This document shows, piece by piece, positions 1-7,587 of a stretch of 7,891 bases of DNA. Source of the DNA: Helicobacteraceae bacterium (GTDB taxonomy: Bacteria; Campylobacterota; Campylobacteria; Campylobacterales; Helicobacteraceae); contig JARHYY010000005.1 of NCBI GenBank assembly GCA_029258405.1, positions 1 to 7,891 on the forward strand, read 5' to 3'. A program made the translations under genes and the position numbers. The notes under the pieces are model-generated. The model was not told the origin of the DNA. It saw nothing but the letters and a program-made list of their open reading frames with translations, and searched no databases. The first letter of the stretch is position 1. Each line of letters opens with the position of its first letter.

Positions 1-342
1 TGCTTTATTCATAAGATTTAAAAATGAATTTTCTAATACTGCTTCAAATTTGATAAAAGCATTTTGCCTATCTGATTTTTTTATAGAGTTTTTCATTTCT
101 TCATCTTGCATAATATCATCTTTGATAATTTCTATAAGTGTTCGTAGTTTAGCTTCTGTTGTTTTGCTTACTCCATTAGCTTGTGAAGGCATAAGTTTGC
201 CATCACTTTCTAAAATAATATCTTTTTGCTTGCTAAGTTGGACGCGGTAGCTATCAAAATCTACATTATCTAAAATGCCTTTTGCTAAATCCTCCTCGTT
301 TGGTGGGATAATCTTTGATACAAGTTTTTTAAGCAAATTGGT
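1..342 (-). pseudogene. hsdR: Type I restriction subunit HsdR, C-terminal remnant (continues past left edge)
   Basis: Reading the minus strand from 342 down to 1 gives 114 open codons that run off the window. The protein shows VSKIIPPNEEDL, then DNVDFDSYRVQLSKQKDI, and near the left edge AFIKFEAVLENSFLNLM. The (L/F)DSYRV segment, followed by a variable linker and a helix of the type E..LE..FL.LM, is what I know from the C-terminal region of type I HsdR endonuclease subunits, downstream of the helicase motor. The frame is closed upstream by two consecutive TGA codons (346-348 and 343-345), and no ATG heads it in a plausible place, so this is not a complete gene. It points away from the plus-strand operon. 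Family assignment rests on recalled sequence pattern only. The remnant status is clear from the in-frame stops, unless a second copy of the gene lies elsewhere. Confidence 0.68.
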
Positions 343-440
343 TCATCAAATCCTGTTGGACATTTAAATGCCGCAATCAAATAATATTTTGGTTTTTAAA
401 AAACCTTTTTTTGTATCTATAAAATCTAAGAACTACATTT
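337..440 (-). pseudogene. Degenerate HsdR motor fragment around motif V
   Basis: On the minus strand, in a different frame from the C-terminal remnant, 395 down to about 339 reads KPKYYLIAAFKCPTGFDEP. The end of this, (Q/R)TGFDEP after a hydrophobic strand, is helicase motif V as found in type I R subunits. Just upstream on the same strand another frame reads FLDFIDTKKGFLK. Removing one A from a run of five A would connect the two pieces, so at least one small indel is visible, and a TAG stop precedes FLD. The fragment then meets the C-terminal remnant within a few bases, although in intact HsdR motif V and the DSYRV region are separated by a long stretch containing motif VI. This indicates an internal deletion. 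The piece is short and the call is moderate. Confidence 0.42.
391..412 (+). terminator. A/T palindrome followed by seven T
   Basis: The near-palindrome GGTTTTTAAAAAACC (391-405) is followed directly by T7 (406-412), in plus-strand terminator order. The stem has only two G-C pairs and almost no loop, so it would be a weak terminator. It lies inside the decayed hsdR fragment and may be chance in AT-rich DNA, but it would reduce read-through from the left into the operon. Confidence 0.2.
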
Positions 441-448
441 TATTATTG

Positions 449-454
449 TATAAT
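449..454 (+). promoter_or_regulatory. -10 box of the RM-SIR2 operon
   Basis: A perfect TATAAT preceded by TTG lies 38 bases before the start codon of the RM gene, in a T-rich stretch. No good TTGACA -35 box is seen at the usual distance. That is normal for Campylobacter sigma-70 promoters, which rely on the -10 box and upstream T-rich periodicity. Transcription would start near 461, giving a short leader of about 30 bases. The box lies at the upstream edge of the broken hsdR fragment. Confidence 0.55.
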
Positions 455-479
455 TTATCCTTTGAATAAATCCTACCAT

Positions 480-484
480 AAGGA
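480..484 (+). promoter_or_regulatory. Ribosome binding site of the RM gene
   Basis: AAGGA, eight bases before ATG at 493. It supports this ATG as the true start of the 1590-residue protein. Confidence 0.7.
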
Positions 485-492
485 TCATTTTA

Positions 493-3400
493 ATGTCTCA
501 AATAAATACCTATAATGCCATTAAAGAAAAACTTCAAACAATGAATTTATCCCAACGCACCAAAGGAACAATGTTTGAAAAACTCTCAAGACATCTTTTG
601 AAAGAAAGAGATACAGCAGGGGATTACAAAGATATTAGTCTTTGGAGTGATTGGAAATTTAAAGGTAATGAGATTGATTGCGGGATTGATTTGGTGATTG
701 AAACACATAGCGGAGAATTTATTGCCGTGCAATGTAAGTTTTATGAAAATAAAGTTTCACTTAATGATTTGGCAACCTTTTTTAGCAAACTTCAAAGTGG
801 CGTAGGAGAAATTTCATTCTCAAAAGGAATTATCATTTCCACAGCAGAACTTAGCCAAAAAGCAATTGACCAGCTAGAGCAAATCGGAAAAACTATACCT
901 GTTGATTTAGTAAGTGAAGAAGATTTTGTCAATTCAAATCTTGATTGGGAAAAGATTGATCCAACCAAAACACAAGAAGATTTGCCCTTACATTCCAAAA
1001 AGAAACCGCGTCCTCACCAAGAAGAGGCAATCAATGCAACAACAGCTTATTTTCAAAAACAAGAAAATACAAGAGGTAAGCTTATTATGGCGTGTGGGAC
1101 AGGAAAAACTTACACTTCTTTAAAGATTATTGAAACACTTGAGCCAAAACCCAATATTGTTTTGTTTCTTGCTCCAAGTATTGCTTTGGTAGGGCAAACC
1201 TTTAGAGAATATTGCACTCAAAAAACAGAGTCTTTTATAGCTTGCATTGTTTGTAGTGATAGTAAATCAGGACAAAGTGAAGATGATATAAGCTTTAGCG
1301 AACTTCCTATTGCACCCTCTACAAATACAAATGATATTTTAAAAGCTTATGAAAAAGCCAAAAGAGAACAAAAGCGTTTGATTATTTTTTCAACTTATCA
1401 AAGTGTTGAAAAAATCATGCAAGCTCAAAAACAAAATGATTTAGATGAAATTGATCTAATCATTTGCGATGAAGCTCACAGAAGCGTAGGAAATCTATAT
1501 TCAGGTAAAGAAAAAGATAAACTAAATACATTTACTCTATGCCATAGTGATGAAAATATTAAAGCTAAAAAAAGAATTTATATGAGTGCTACTCCAAAAA
1601 TTTATTCTAGCTCTCAAAAAAGCAAAGCTTTAGAAAATGATAATGAAGTATTTTCTATGGATGATGAGGAAATCTTTGGAAATGAAATTTATAGTATTAA
1701 TTTTAGAGAAGCAGTTGAAAAAGGCTTATTGACTGATTATAAAGTTATTATTTTAGCTATCAAACAAGAAGGCATTGCAAATGTAGCAAATACAGCCATA
1801 GCAAAATTAAAAGATGAGAAAAATGTAGATGAAAAATATGTAGATATTGATTTTGTATCTAAGATTATAGGTACGCATAAAGGTTTAGCAAGAAATGATT
1901 TAGTTGCTCTTGATGAAAATAACAAAATAGATAATGACTTTTTAGGAGAAATGGATAGTAATCTTTCAAGAAGAGTTATAAATTTTTGCAAAAGTATAAG
2001 AGATTCTAAAAATATAACCAATTCTTTTAAGATCATTATGCAATGCTATGATGAAGCATTAAAAAAAGATTCTTTTAAAAATCTTGATATTAGCATAGAT
2101 CATGTTGATGGAACTATGAACTCTAATGTAAGATTAAATAAATTAAACAATCTTAATTCTCCAAAAGAAAACACTTGCAATATACTAAGCAATGCAAGAT
2201 GTTTAAGTGAGGGCGTGGATGTACCTGCTTTAGATAGTGTAGTATTTTTTGATGGAAGAAATTCTATGGTAGATATAATCCAATCAGTGGGCAGAGTTAT
2301 GAGAAAAGCTCCAAATAAAGAAACAGGTTATATCATATTACCTTTAGCATTAAGCGAAAATGAGCTTTCTAATTTAGATGAAGCTATTAAAAATACCAAT
2401 TTTTTAAATATATGGAATATCTTAAAAGCTCTAAGAAGCCATGATGATACCTTAGTAGATGAGGCTGTATTTAAAGAAAAGATTAAAGTAGCTGTGGCTG
2501 ATTATGCAGGAGATGATAATTCATCAAGCAATACAGATAAAACTAATGAGCCAAGCTTATTTGATAGCTTTACCTTAAGTGAGCTTGCAAACACGATGTA
2601 TAATGCCATACCAACTAAACTTGGTGATAAAGGTTATTGGCAAAACTTTAGTACAAAAACAGCCAAAATAGTAGAAAAATTAAATATGAGATTAAATGCT
2701 ATCTTTAAAGATCATCCTGAAATTTTACAAGAATTTTTAACTTCCTTAAAAGAAAACATTCATCCAAATATTAAAGAAGATGAAGCTATAGATATGATAT
2801 GTTCTCATATTATAACTAAACCTATATTTGATGTTTTATTTGATAAAAATATGGATGATAATCCTATAGGTAAAGCTCTTGATGAAGTAAATAAAAAGCT
2901 AAATACCTTTGGTTTAGAAATGGAAGAAACTAAATCTTTAAAAGCTTTATATAAAAGCGTAGAAGAAAATGTAAAATTAGCAAAAAGTCAAAAAAGCAAG
3001 CAAGAACTTATTAAAAACCTATATGATACTTTCTTTAGATCAGCTTTTAAAAAACAAGCTGAAAAATTAGGTATAGTTTATACTCCTATGCAAGTGGTTG
3101 ATTTTATACTTCATTCTGTCAATGAGCTTTTAAAAAGACATTTTAATACAGATTTTAACGATGAAAATGTAAAAATCTTTGATCCATTTACTGGCACAGG
3201 AAGTTTTATCACAAGATTATTAAGCAAAGAAAATGATTTAATTAAAGATGAAAATTTCAAAAACAAATACGAAAAAGCAATTTTTGCTCAAGATATCATC
3301 TTGCTTGCTTATTATATAGCACTTATTAATATCACTCAAACGGGTAATGAAAGGATAAATACCTTAGATAAGTTTAAAAACATAGCCTTAGCTGATAGTC

Positions 3401-5265
3401 TTGATTATTTAGATAAAAAAACACAAGATAATGGTTTATTTGCTTTAGAATTTAAAGATTTAGAAGAAAATAAAAAAATCAAAGACTTAATAGCAAATGA
3501 AAACATTAAAGTCATTATAGGTAATCCTCCTTATTCAGGTGGAGCAAGTAGCGAAAATGATAATAATGCAAATATTTCTCATCCCAATTTAGAAAAACGC
3601 GTCAAAGATACTTATGGTAAAAAATCAAACGCAAAATTAGCTAAAAATACTAGAGATACATTAATCCAAGCTTTGCGTATGGCAAGTGATAAAATAAAAG
3701 ACAATGGCATTATAGGCTTTGTGGTAAATGGAGGCTTTATAGACGCAACAAGTGCAGATGGCTTTAGAAAATGTGTAGCTACAGAATTTAGTGATATTTA
3801 TATTTTAAATTTAAGAGGTAATGCAAGAACTTCTGGAGAACAAAGAAAAAAAGAAGGTGATGGTATATTTGATAGTGGCTCAAGAGCAAGTGTGGCTATA
3901 GTATTTTTTATAAAAGATACAAATGCCACAACAAATAAAATTCATTATTATGATATAGGAGATTATCTAGATAGACAAACTAAACTTGATAAATTAGAAA
4001 ATTTTAAAAGTATAGTAAATGTGCCTTTTATAAATATAATCCCAAATAAAAAAGGCGATTGGATCAATCAAAGAGGAGGAGACTTTGATAATTTAATGCC
4101 TTTAAAATCAAGTAAAAATGAATATGGAATTTTTGCTATAAATTCTTGCGGTGTAGTAACTGGGCGTGATAGCTGGGCTTATAATTTTTCTAAAGAAAAG
4201 CTTGCAAATTCTATGCAAAAATGTATAGCTACTTATAATGAAGACTTAGCTAAATTTGATCACACAGCATTTTTAGAAAAAAACAAAAATGTTAAAAAGT
4301 CTGAACTTTATAAGCAGTTAAATGATAAAGATATAACCATAGATGAAACTAAAATTTCTTGGACTGGCTCGCTTAAAGATAAAATCATCAACAATAAGAC
4401 AATAGAAAAATTTAACGAAGAAAATATAAGAGAAATTTCTCATCGTCCCTTTACTAAAGAATATCTTTACTGGGTTAAAACTTGGAATGAAAGACAATAT
4501 CAATTGCCAAAATTATTCCCTAAAAATACAGATGAGAATTTGTTGATTTTAACAAGCTTAATGGCGACTAAAGAATTTTCATCTTTTATAGTAAATTCCA
4601 TAGCAGATTTCCAAACCTTAGCCAATACTCAAGCTTTTCCGCTTTATTTTTATCAAGAAAATGGAAGTAAAGAATATGCTATAAGTGATTTTGCTTTAGA
4701 TGAATTTAAAAAACAATTACAAGATAAAACTATAAACAAAGAAGATATATTTTATTATATCTATGCGATTTTAAACCACAAAGGCTATTTAGAAAAATAC
4801 AAATTCGAGCTTTCAAAAGAAGCCCCAAGAGTGCCTATAAGCAAAGATTTTAAAAGCTTAAGTATTTTGGGTAAAAAGCTAGCCACTTTACATTTAAACT
4901 ATGAAAATAATGAAATGTTTAAAGGAGTAGAATTTAAAGATGGAGTTTTAGCTGATGTTGGCAATGATGAATTTTATAAAGTTACTAAGATGAAAAAACT
5001 AGAAAATGATATTTTTTATAATCAAAACATCACTATAAAAAATATACCTAGCAAAGCTTGTGAATATAGAATCAATGGCAAAAGTGCGATTGATTGGATT
5101 ATTGATCGCTATCAAATAAGCATAGATAAAAAAAGCTTGATAGAAAACAATCCAAATGATTATCAAGGCGGTAGATATATTTATGAACTTCTTTTAAAAA
5201 TCATTAATTTATCTATAAAAAGTGTCGATTTGATAGATGAGATTAGTAGAAAGGAATATAAATGA
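493..5265 (+). CDS. Type ISP-like single-chain restriction-modification enzyme (nuclease-helicase-methyltransferase-TRD)
   Basis: The protein has 1590 residues, close to the LlaGI/LlaBIII family of type ISP enzymes (about 1570-1580). Domains in order: (1) residues about 1-160, Mrr-like PD-(D/E)XK nuclease, with D66 in GIDLVIE and the QxK pair Q80/K82 in AVQCKFY. (2) About 175-640, superfamily 2 translocase, with Walker A GTGKT (K205), DEAH box 326-329, SAT 365-367, SEGVDVP 572-578 and the arginine-finger motif QSVGRVMR 597-604. (3) About 640-850, helical coupler. (4) About 850-1090, N6-adenine methyltransferase, with GIVYTP 860-865, SAM-binding DPFTGTGSF 897-905 and catalytic NPPY 1011-1014. 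(5) About 1100-1590, target recognition region, with GRDSW 1224-1228 and SHRPF 1316-1320. All key motifs are intact, so the enzyme looks active. In known members, one polypeptide methylates one strand of an asymmetric site, translocates along DNA and cuts where two enzymes converge. The recognition site cannot be read from sequence. Codon use changes near 1500. The stop overlaps the next gene's start. Confidence 0.92.
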   Translation: MSQINTYNAIKEKLQTMNLSQRTKGTMFEKLSRHLLKERDTAGDYKDISLWSDWKFKGNEIDCGIDLVIETHSGEFIAVQCKFYENKVSLNDLATFFSKLQSGVGEISFSKGIIISTAELSQKAIDQLEQIGKTIPVDLVSEEDFVNSNLDWEKIDPTKTQEDLPLHSKKKPRPHQEEAINATTAYFQKQENTRGKLIMACGTGKTYTSLKIIETLEPKPNIVLFLAPSIALVGQTFREYCTQKTESFIACIVCSDSKSGQSEDDISFSELPIAPSTNTNDILKAYEKAKREQKRLIIFSTYQSVEKIMQAQKQNDLDEIDLIICDEAHRSVGNLYSGKEKDKLNTFTLCHSDENIKAKKRIYMSATPKIYSSSQKSKALENDNEVFSMDDEEIFGNEIYSINFREAVEKGLLTDYKVIILAIKQEGIANVANTAIAKLKDEKNVDEKYVDIDFVSKIIGTHKGLARNDLVALDENNKIDNDFLGEMDSNLSRRVINFCKSIRDSKNITNSFKIIMQCYDEALKKDSFKNLDISIDHVDGTMNSNVRLNKLNNLNSPKENTCNILSNARCLSEGVDVPALDSVVFFDGRNSMVDIIQSVGRVMRKAPNKETGYIILPLALSENELSNLDEAIKNTNFLNIWNILKALRSHDDTLVDEAVFKEKIKVAVADYAGDDNSSSNTDKTNEPSLFDSFTLSELANTMYNAIPTKLGDKGYWQNFSTKTAKIVEKLNMRLNAIFKDHPEILQEFLTSLKENIHPNIKEDEAIDMICSHIITKPIFDVLFDKNMDDNPIGKALDEVNKKLNTFGLEMEETKSLKALYKSVEENVKLAKSQKSKQELIKNLYDTFFRSAFKKQAEKLGIVYTPMQVVDFILHSVNELLKRHFNTDFNDENVKIFDPFTGTGSFITRLLSKENDLIKDENFKNKYEKAIFAQDIILLAYYIALINITQTGNERINTLDKFKNIALADSLDYLDKKTQDNGLFALEFKDLEENKKIKDLIANENIKVIIGNPPYSGGASSENDNNANISHPNLEKRVKDTYGKKSNAKLAKNTRDTLIQALRMASDKIKDNGIIGFVVNGGFIDATSADGFRKCVATEFSDIYILNLRGNARTSGEQRKKEGDGIFDSGSRASVAIVFFIKDTNATTNKIHYYDIGDYLDRQTKLDKLENFKSIVNVPFINIIPNKKGDWINQRGGDFDNLMPLKSSKNEYGIFAINSCGVVTGRDSWAYNFSKEKLANSMQKCIATYNEDLAKFDHTAFLEKNKNVKKSELYKQLNDKDITIDETKISWTGSLKDKIINNKTIEKFNEENIREISHRPFTKEYLYWVKTWNERQYQLPKLFPKNTDENLLILTSLMATKEFSSFIVNSIADFQTLANTQAFPLYFYQENGSKEYAISDFALDEFKKQLQDKTINKEDIFYYIYAILNHKGYLEKYKFELSKEAPRVPISKDFKSLSILGKKLATLHLNYENNEMFKGVEFKDGVLADVGNDEFYKVTKMKKLENDIFYNQNITIKNIPSKACEYRINGKSAIDWIIDRYQISIDKKSLIENNPNDYQGGRYIYELLLKIINLSIKSVDLIDEISRKEYK
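5251..5255 (+). promoter_or_regulatory. Ribosome binding site of the SIR2 gene, inside the RM gene
   Basis: AAGGA, six bases before ATG at 5262. The ATG shares bases with the TGA stop of the RM gene (ATGA, 5262-5265), so the two are likely translationally coupled and made in related amounts. Confidence 0.7.
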
Positions 5266-6080
5266 ATGAGAAGCATAAATCTTTTATTGAAGATTCGATA
5301 GAAGATATCAAAAAAGCTCACAATGAAAATTATTTAAGTATATTTGCAGGTGCTGGGATCAGCGTTAATTCTGGCTTACCAAATTGGAGTGAACTCATTG
5401 ATAAACTAAAAGAAAAACTTTATGCTAACACAGAAAAAGATGAGGATTATCTGGTTCTTGCTGAAAAATTTTATAATCAGTTTGGAGAAAATTTCTATTA
5501 TCAAACGCTAAATGAATTTATTCCTAATAATAAACAACCAAACGACTTACATAAAAAAATAGTAAGATTAAATCTAAAAAATCTTATCACTACTAATTGG
5601 GATAATCTTTTTGAACAAGCGATTAATGAAGAAGGAATGTTTTTTGATATTATAAAAAGTGATGAAGGTTTTGGAATCTCAAAAGGATACTCAAAGCTTA
5701 TCAAAATGCATGGAAGTTTAGATAAAAAGAATATTGTCTTTAAAAAGCAGGATTACTCAGAATATAGTAAGAATTTTCCTTTGATTGAAAATTATATCAA
5801 AGGGGTTTTTTCAATAGATACTGTTGTTTTGCTTGGCTATTCTTTGAGTGATCAAAATGTAAAACAAATTATTCATTGGGTAAATGATTGCTCAAAAACA
5901 ACTAAACCAATTTATTTCATTAAAACAGGTAAAGCATTTGATCAAAATGAGTTTGATTTTTATAAAAATAAAAATATTCATATTTTATATCTTAAGGAGT
6001 TGTATAATGAAGAACACCATAACAAAGAAATTGAGCATTTTTTAGAAGAGATTAAAAAAAAAAGAGGAAGTAGAACCTGA
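5262..6080 (+). CDS. SIR2-family (sirtuin-like) NADase domain protein, probably the N-terminal part of a longer protein
   Basis: This frame of 272 residues carries the marks of the SIR2-like family used in bacterial defence. FAGAGIS at 28-34 with SGLP at 37-40 forms the nucleotide-binding loop, TTNWD at 110-114 carries the conserved Asn/Asp, KMHGSLD has the catalytic-type His150, and LGYSLSD at 201-207 is the C-terminal strand-loop typical of SIR2_2 proteins. No signal peptide or membrane segment is visible. In characterised relatives (ThsA, DSR1/DSR2, SIR2-HerA) such domains hydrolyse NAD+ on phage infection and stop growth; that role here is inference. Start ATG has AAGGA six bases upstream and overlaps the RM stop. 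The frame ends with RGSRT directly after three Lys codons formed by a run of ten A (6054-6063). These last five residues look out of frame, because the next frame continues smoothly as EEVEPDAPVLNNDE. The intended product is probably a 771-residue fusion with the downstream frame. Confidence 0.85.
   Translation: MNEKHKSFIEDSIEDIKKAHNENYLSIFAGAGISVNSGLPNWSELIDKLKEKLYANTEKDEDYLVLAEKFYNQFGENFYYQTLNEFIPNNKQPNDLHKKIVRLNLKNLITTNWDNLFEQAINEEGMFFDIIKSDEGFGISKGYSKLIKMHGSLDKKNIVFKKQDYSEYSKNFPLIENYIKGVFSIDTVVLLGYSLSDQNVKQIIHWVNDCSKTTKPIYFIKTGKAFDQNEFDFYKNKNIHILYLKELYNEEHHNKEIEHFLEEIKKKRGSRT
5994..6045 (+). promoter_or_regulatory. Internal AAGGAG with ATG and a 12-codon reading frame inside the SIR2 gene
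   Basis: AAGGAG (5994-5999) stands seven bases before ATG (6007), a better Shine-Dalgarno than those of the two upstream genes. The ATG opens the same frame as the downstream helical protein but hits TAG after 12 codons (6043-6045). The frame is open from there to 7578. It may be chance, since the bases also encode LKEL of the SIR2 protein. It may also be a re-initiation or leader device, or the original start of a separate downstream gene broken by a nonsense change. Confidence 0.3.
6054..6063 (+). repeat. A10 homopolymer at the SIR2/helical-module junction (possible slippage or phase-variation tract)
   Basis: Ten consecutive A follow ATT (Ile264 of the SIR2 frame). The plus frame that stops at 6078-6080 and the frame open to 7578 differ by exactly one base across this run. 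Nine A (or twelve) would read IKKKEEVEP and continue to 7578 as one protein of 771 residues. Ten A give the truncated 272-residue form. This is the longest homopolymer I see in the window; other A or T runs reach about seven. A/T tracts of this kind are known to vary in length in Campylobacter (for example in flgR), and runs of nine or more A are known sites of RNA polymerase slippage. Confidence 0.72.
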
Positions 6081-6222
6081 TGCCCCAGTTTTAAATAATG
6101 ATGAAATTAATAAGATAAAAAATATTCTTATAAATTTTGATGACAATGCACTAAAAGAACAAATTGAGAAATTATTTACATCCACAAGAACATCACTTAA
6201 AGATAATTTTTTAAGGTGTTTT

Positions 6223-7578
6223 TTGATTTTTGAAAATAGAACTGATGATGAGAATCTATCACAGCTTTATTCTGAATATAAAAATATATCAAAAAAAGCT
6301 TTTAAGCAAAGAGAATATCAAATATGGGTTTTAAGTGAATTTAATAAATATTGGGGTTTTACTTCGTATGAAGCTAAAGAAAAGTATAGCAATAATGATT
6401 GGGAGGAAAAGCTTTTAAAACTCCCATCTACACAAAGAGGTAAGCTAAGAGACCCTTCAAACCTTGAGTGTTATTTTAATAAACAACTTTTATCACTCTA
6501 TCAAGCAATGATGGAAATTGATAGAAGTTATTTGTATTGGAAAGAAGGAGGATTTTCTTATGATAATGGCTCTAATTTAAACAAAACATTACAAATTTTA
6601 ACAGATTTTGATAAAACTAGAATTGGCAATTGTTTAAGCATTCCAAGATTTGAAGAACATAGAAAAATTTATAAAATAGCACTTGAGTGCTATTGGTGTG
6701 AATTAAGTATTTCATTTTTAAGAGGAAAGGAAGAGATTTATAAACTCGATAGCATAATATTAAGTTATACTATTAGATATTTTACAACTCAAGAATTAGA
6801 AAATATGTTTTTAAAATATTTTAATATTAAAGAACTCAAAACCTATCCTACATTTGAAACTGATCAGACTTTTTTACAAACCATCTTTGTAAATATTTGC
6901 CATGGATTTAAAGAGTATAGATTCTTTGCAACTAGAAATAGCACATGGTTTAATAATTTTCTTAGGCTGGTTTCATATTGCAAACTTACTCAAGAAACAT
7001 TTAATAAAATTATAGAAGAGTTTAATAAAAAAATGCAAGAAAGAATAGTAAGCCTTATTCAATATGAGTATATTGCTGATTTTGTAACTCATCAAACCAG
7101 AAACAAAGATTTAGATTTTAAAAAATGTTTAAATCTAGTATTATCGTTTTTGCAATATTTTATTGAAGAAAAAGTTGGTGGTTATGAATTTGAAGCAATG
7201 CCACATTTTTTAAACATATTAAAACAAATACAAAAAATTGATGAAGAATATGAAAATGTGATTATTAATTTTATTGATAAAATCCATCAATATATCTATG
7301 TACTTGATGATAATCAACCAAATTTTATTATAGATATTCCTGAAGAATTAAAAAATGAAATTGAAAAAATAAAGAATGAACTCCAATACCCTACAAGCTA
7401 TTTTCCTTTTATCAAAACAATTTATGAGCGTAGCAATAAAAAACTACAAAAAGCAATAAAAGAAAAGCTAGAATATATTATAGAGCACAAAGAAGAATAT
7501 CGGCAAACTAAAGTAAGCAGCACATATTGCCAATGGCTTGAGGATTTCATTAAAGAATTAAATAATCCTCCTTCTTAA
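6223..7578 (+). CDS. Uncharacterised helical protein, likely the C-terminal module of the SIR2 protein
   Basis: I do not recognise the family. From the TTG at 6223 it has 451 residues, but the frame is open from 6046, and those extra 59 codons look coding (EEVEPDAPVLNNDE, then INKIKNILINFDDNALKEQI). They contain no ATG or GTG, so a separate gene would need the TTG, which has AAGG (6213-6216) six bases upstream. The likelier reading is a continuation of the SIR2 protein after a one-base shift in the A10 run. The sequence is rich in Lys, Glu, Ile, Leu and aromatics, with long amphipathic stretches suggesting mostly alpha helices. No signal peptide, transmembrane segment, Walker motif, nuclease motif or zinc-binding cluster is visible. 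The end, YIIEHKEEYRQTK and QWLEDFIKELNNPPS, looks intact. In defence-associated sirtuins the C-terminal helical region senses the phage trigger or makes oligomers; the same role here is inferred from position only. Confidence 0.62.
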   Translation: MIFENRTDDENLSQLYSEYKNISKKAFKQREYQIWVLSEFNKYWGFTSYEAKEKYSNNDWEEKLLKLPSTQRGKLRDPSNLECYFNKQLLSLYQAMMEIDRSYLYWKEGGFSYDNGSNLNKTLQILTDFDKTRIGNCLSIPRFEEHRKIYKIALECYWCELSISFLRGKEEIYKLDSIILSYTIRYFTTQELENMFLKYFNIKELKTYPTFETDQTFLQTIFVNICHGFKEYRFFATRNSTWFNNFLRLVSYCKLTQETFNKIIEEFNKKMQERIVSLIQYEYIADFVTHQTRNKDLDFKKCLNLVLSFLQYFIEEKVGGYEFEAMPHFLNILKQIQKIDEEYENVIINFIDKIHQYIYVLDDNQPNFIIDIPEELKNEIEKIKNELQYPTSYFPFIKTIYERSNKKLQKAIKEKLEYIIEHKEEYRQTKVSSTYCQWLEDFIKELNNPPS

Positions 7579-7587
7579 GTTGTTTTG

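Noticed and set aside
50..250. Plus-strand frame of 66 codons
   Set aside because: It is the opposite strand of the HsdR C-terminal remnant. The minus-strand reading gives a recognisable protein, while this one is a run of Ser, Ile and Leu typical of antisense frames.
914..1123. Plus-strand frame of 69 codons overlapping the nuclease-helicase region
   Set aside because: It is a shadow of the RM frame, which has intact motifs through this stretch.
1737..2036. Minus-strand frame of 99 codons inside the RM gene
   Set aside because: It lies wholly within the helicase region, has no good ribosome binding site and reads as Leu/Ser/Phe-rich antisense of a Lys/Asp-rich protein.
4318..4503. Minus-strand frame of 61 codons in the target recognition region
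   Set aside because: Antisense shadow with no supporting start signals.
6080..6094. ATG overlapping the SIR2 stop (TGATG) as the start of the downstream gene
   Set aside because: The frame opened by this ATG stops after four codons and is not the frame of the helical protein.
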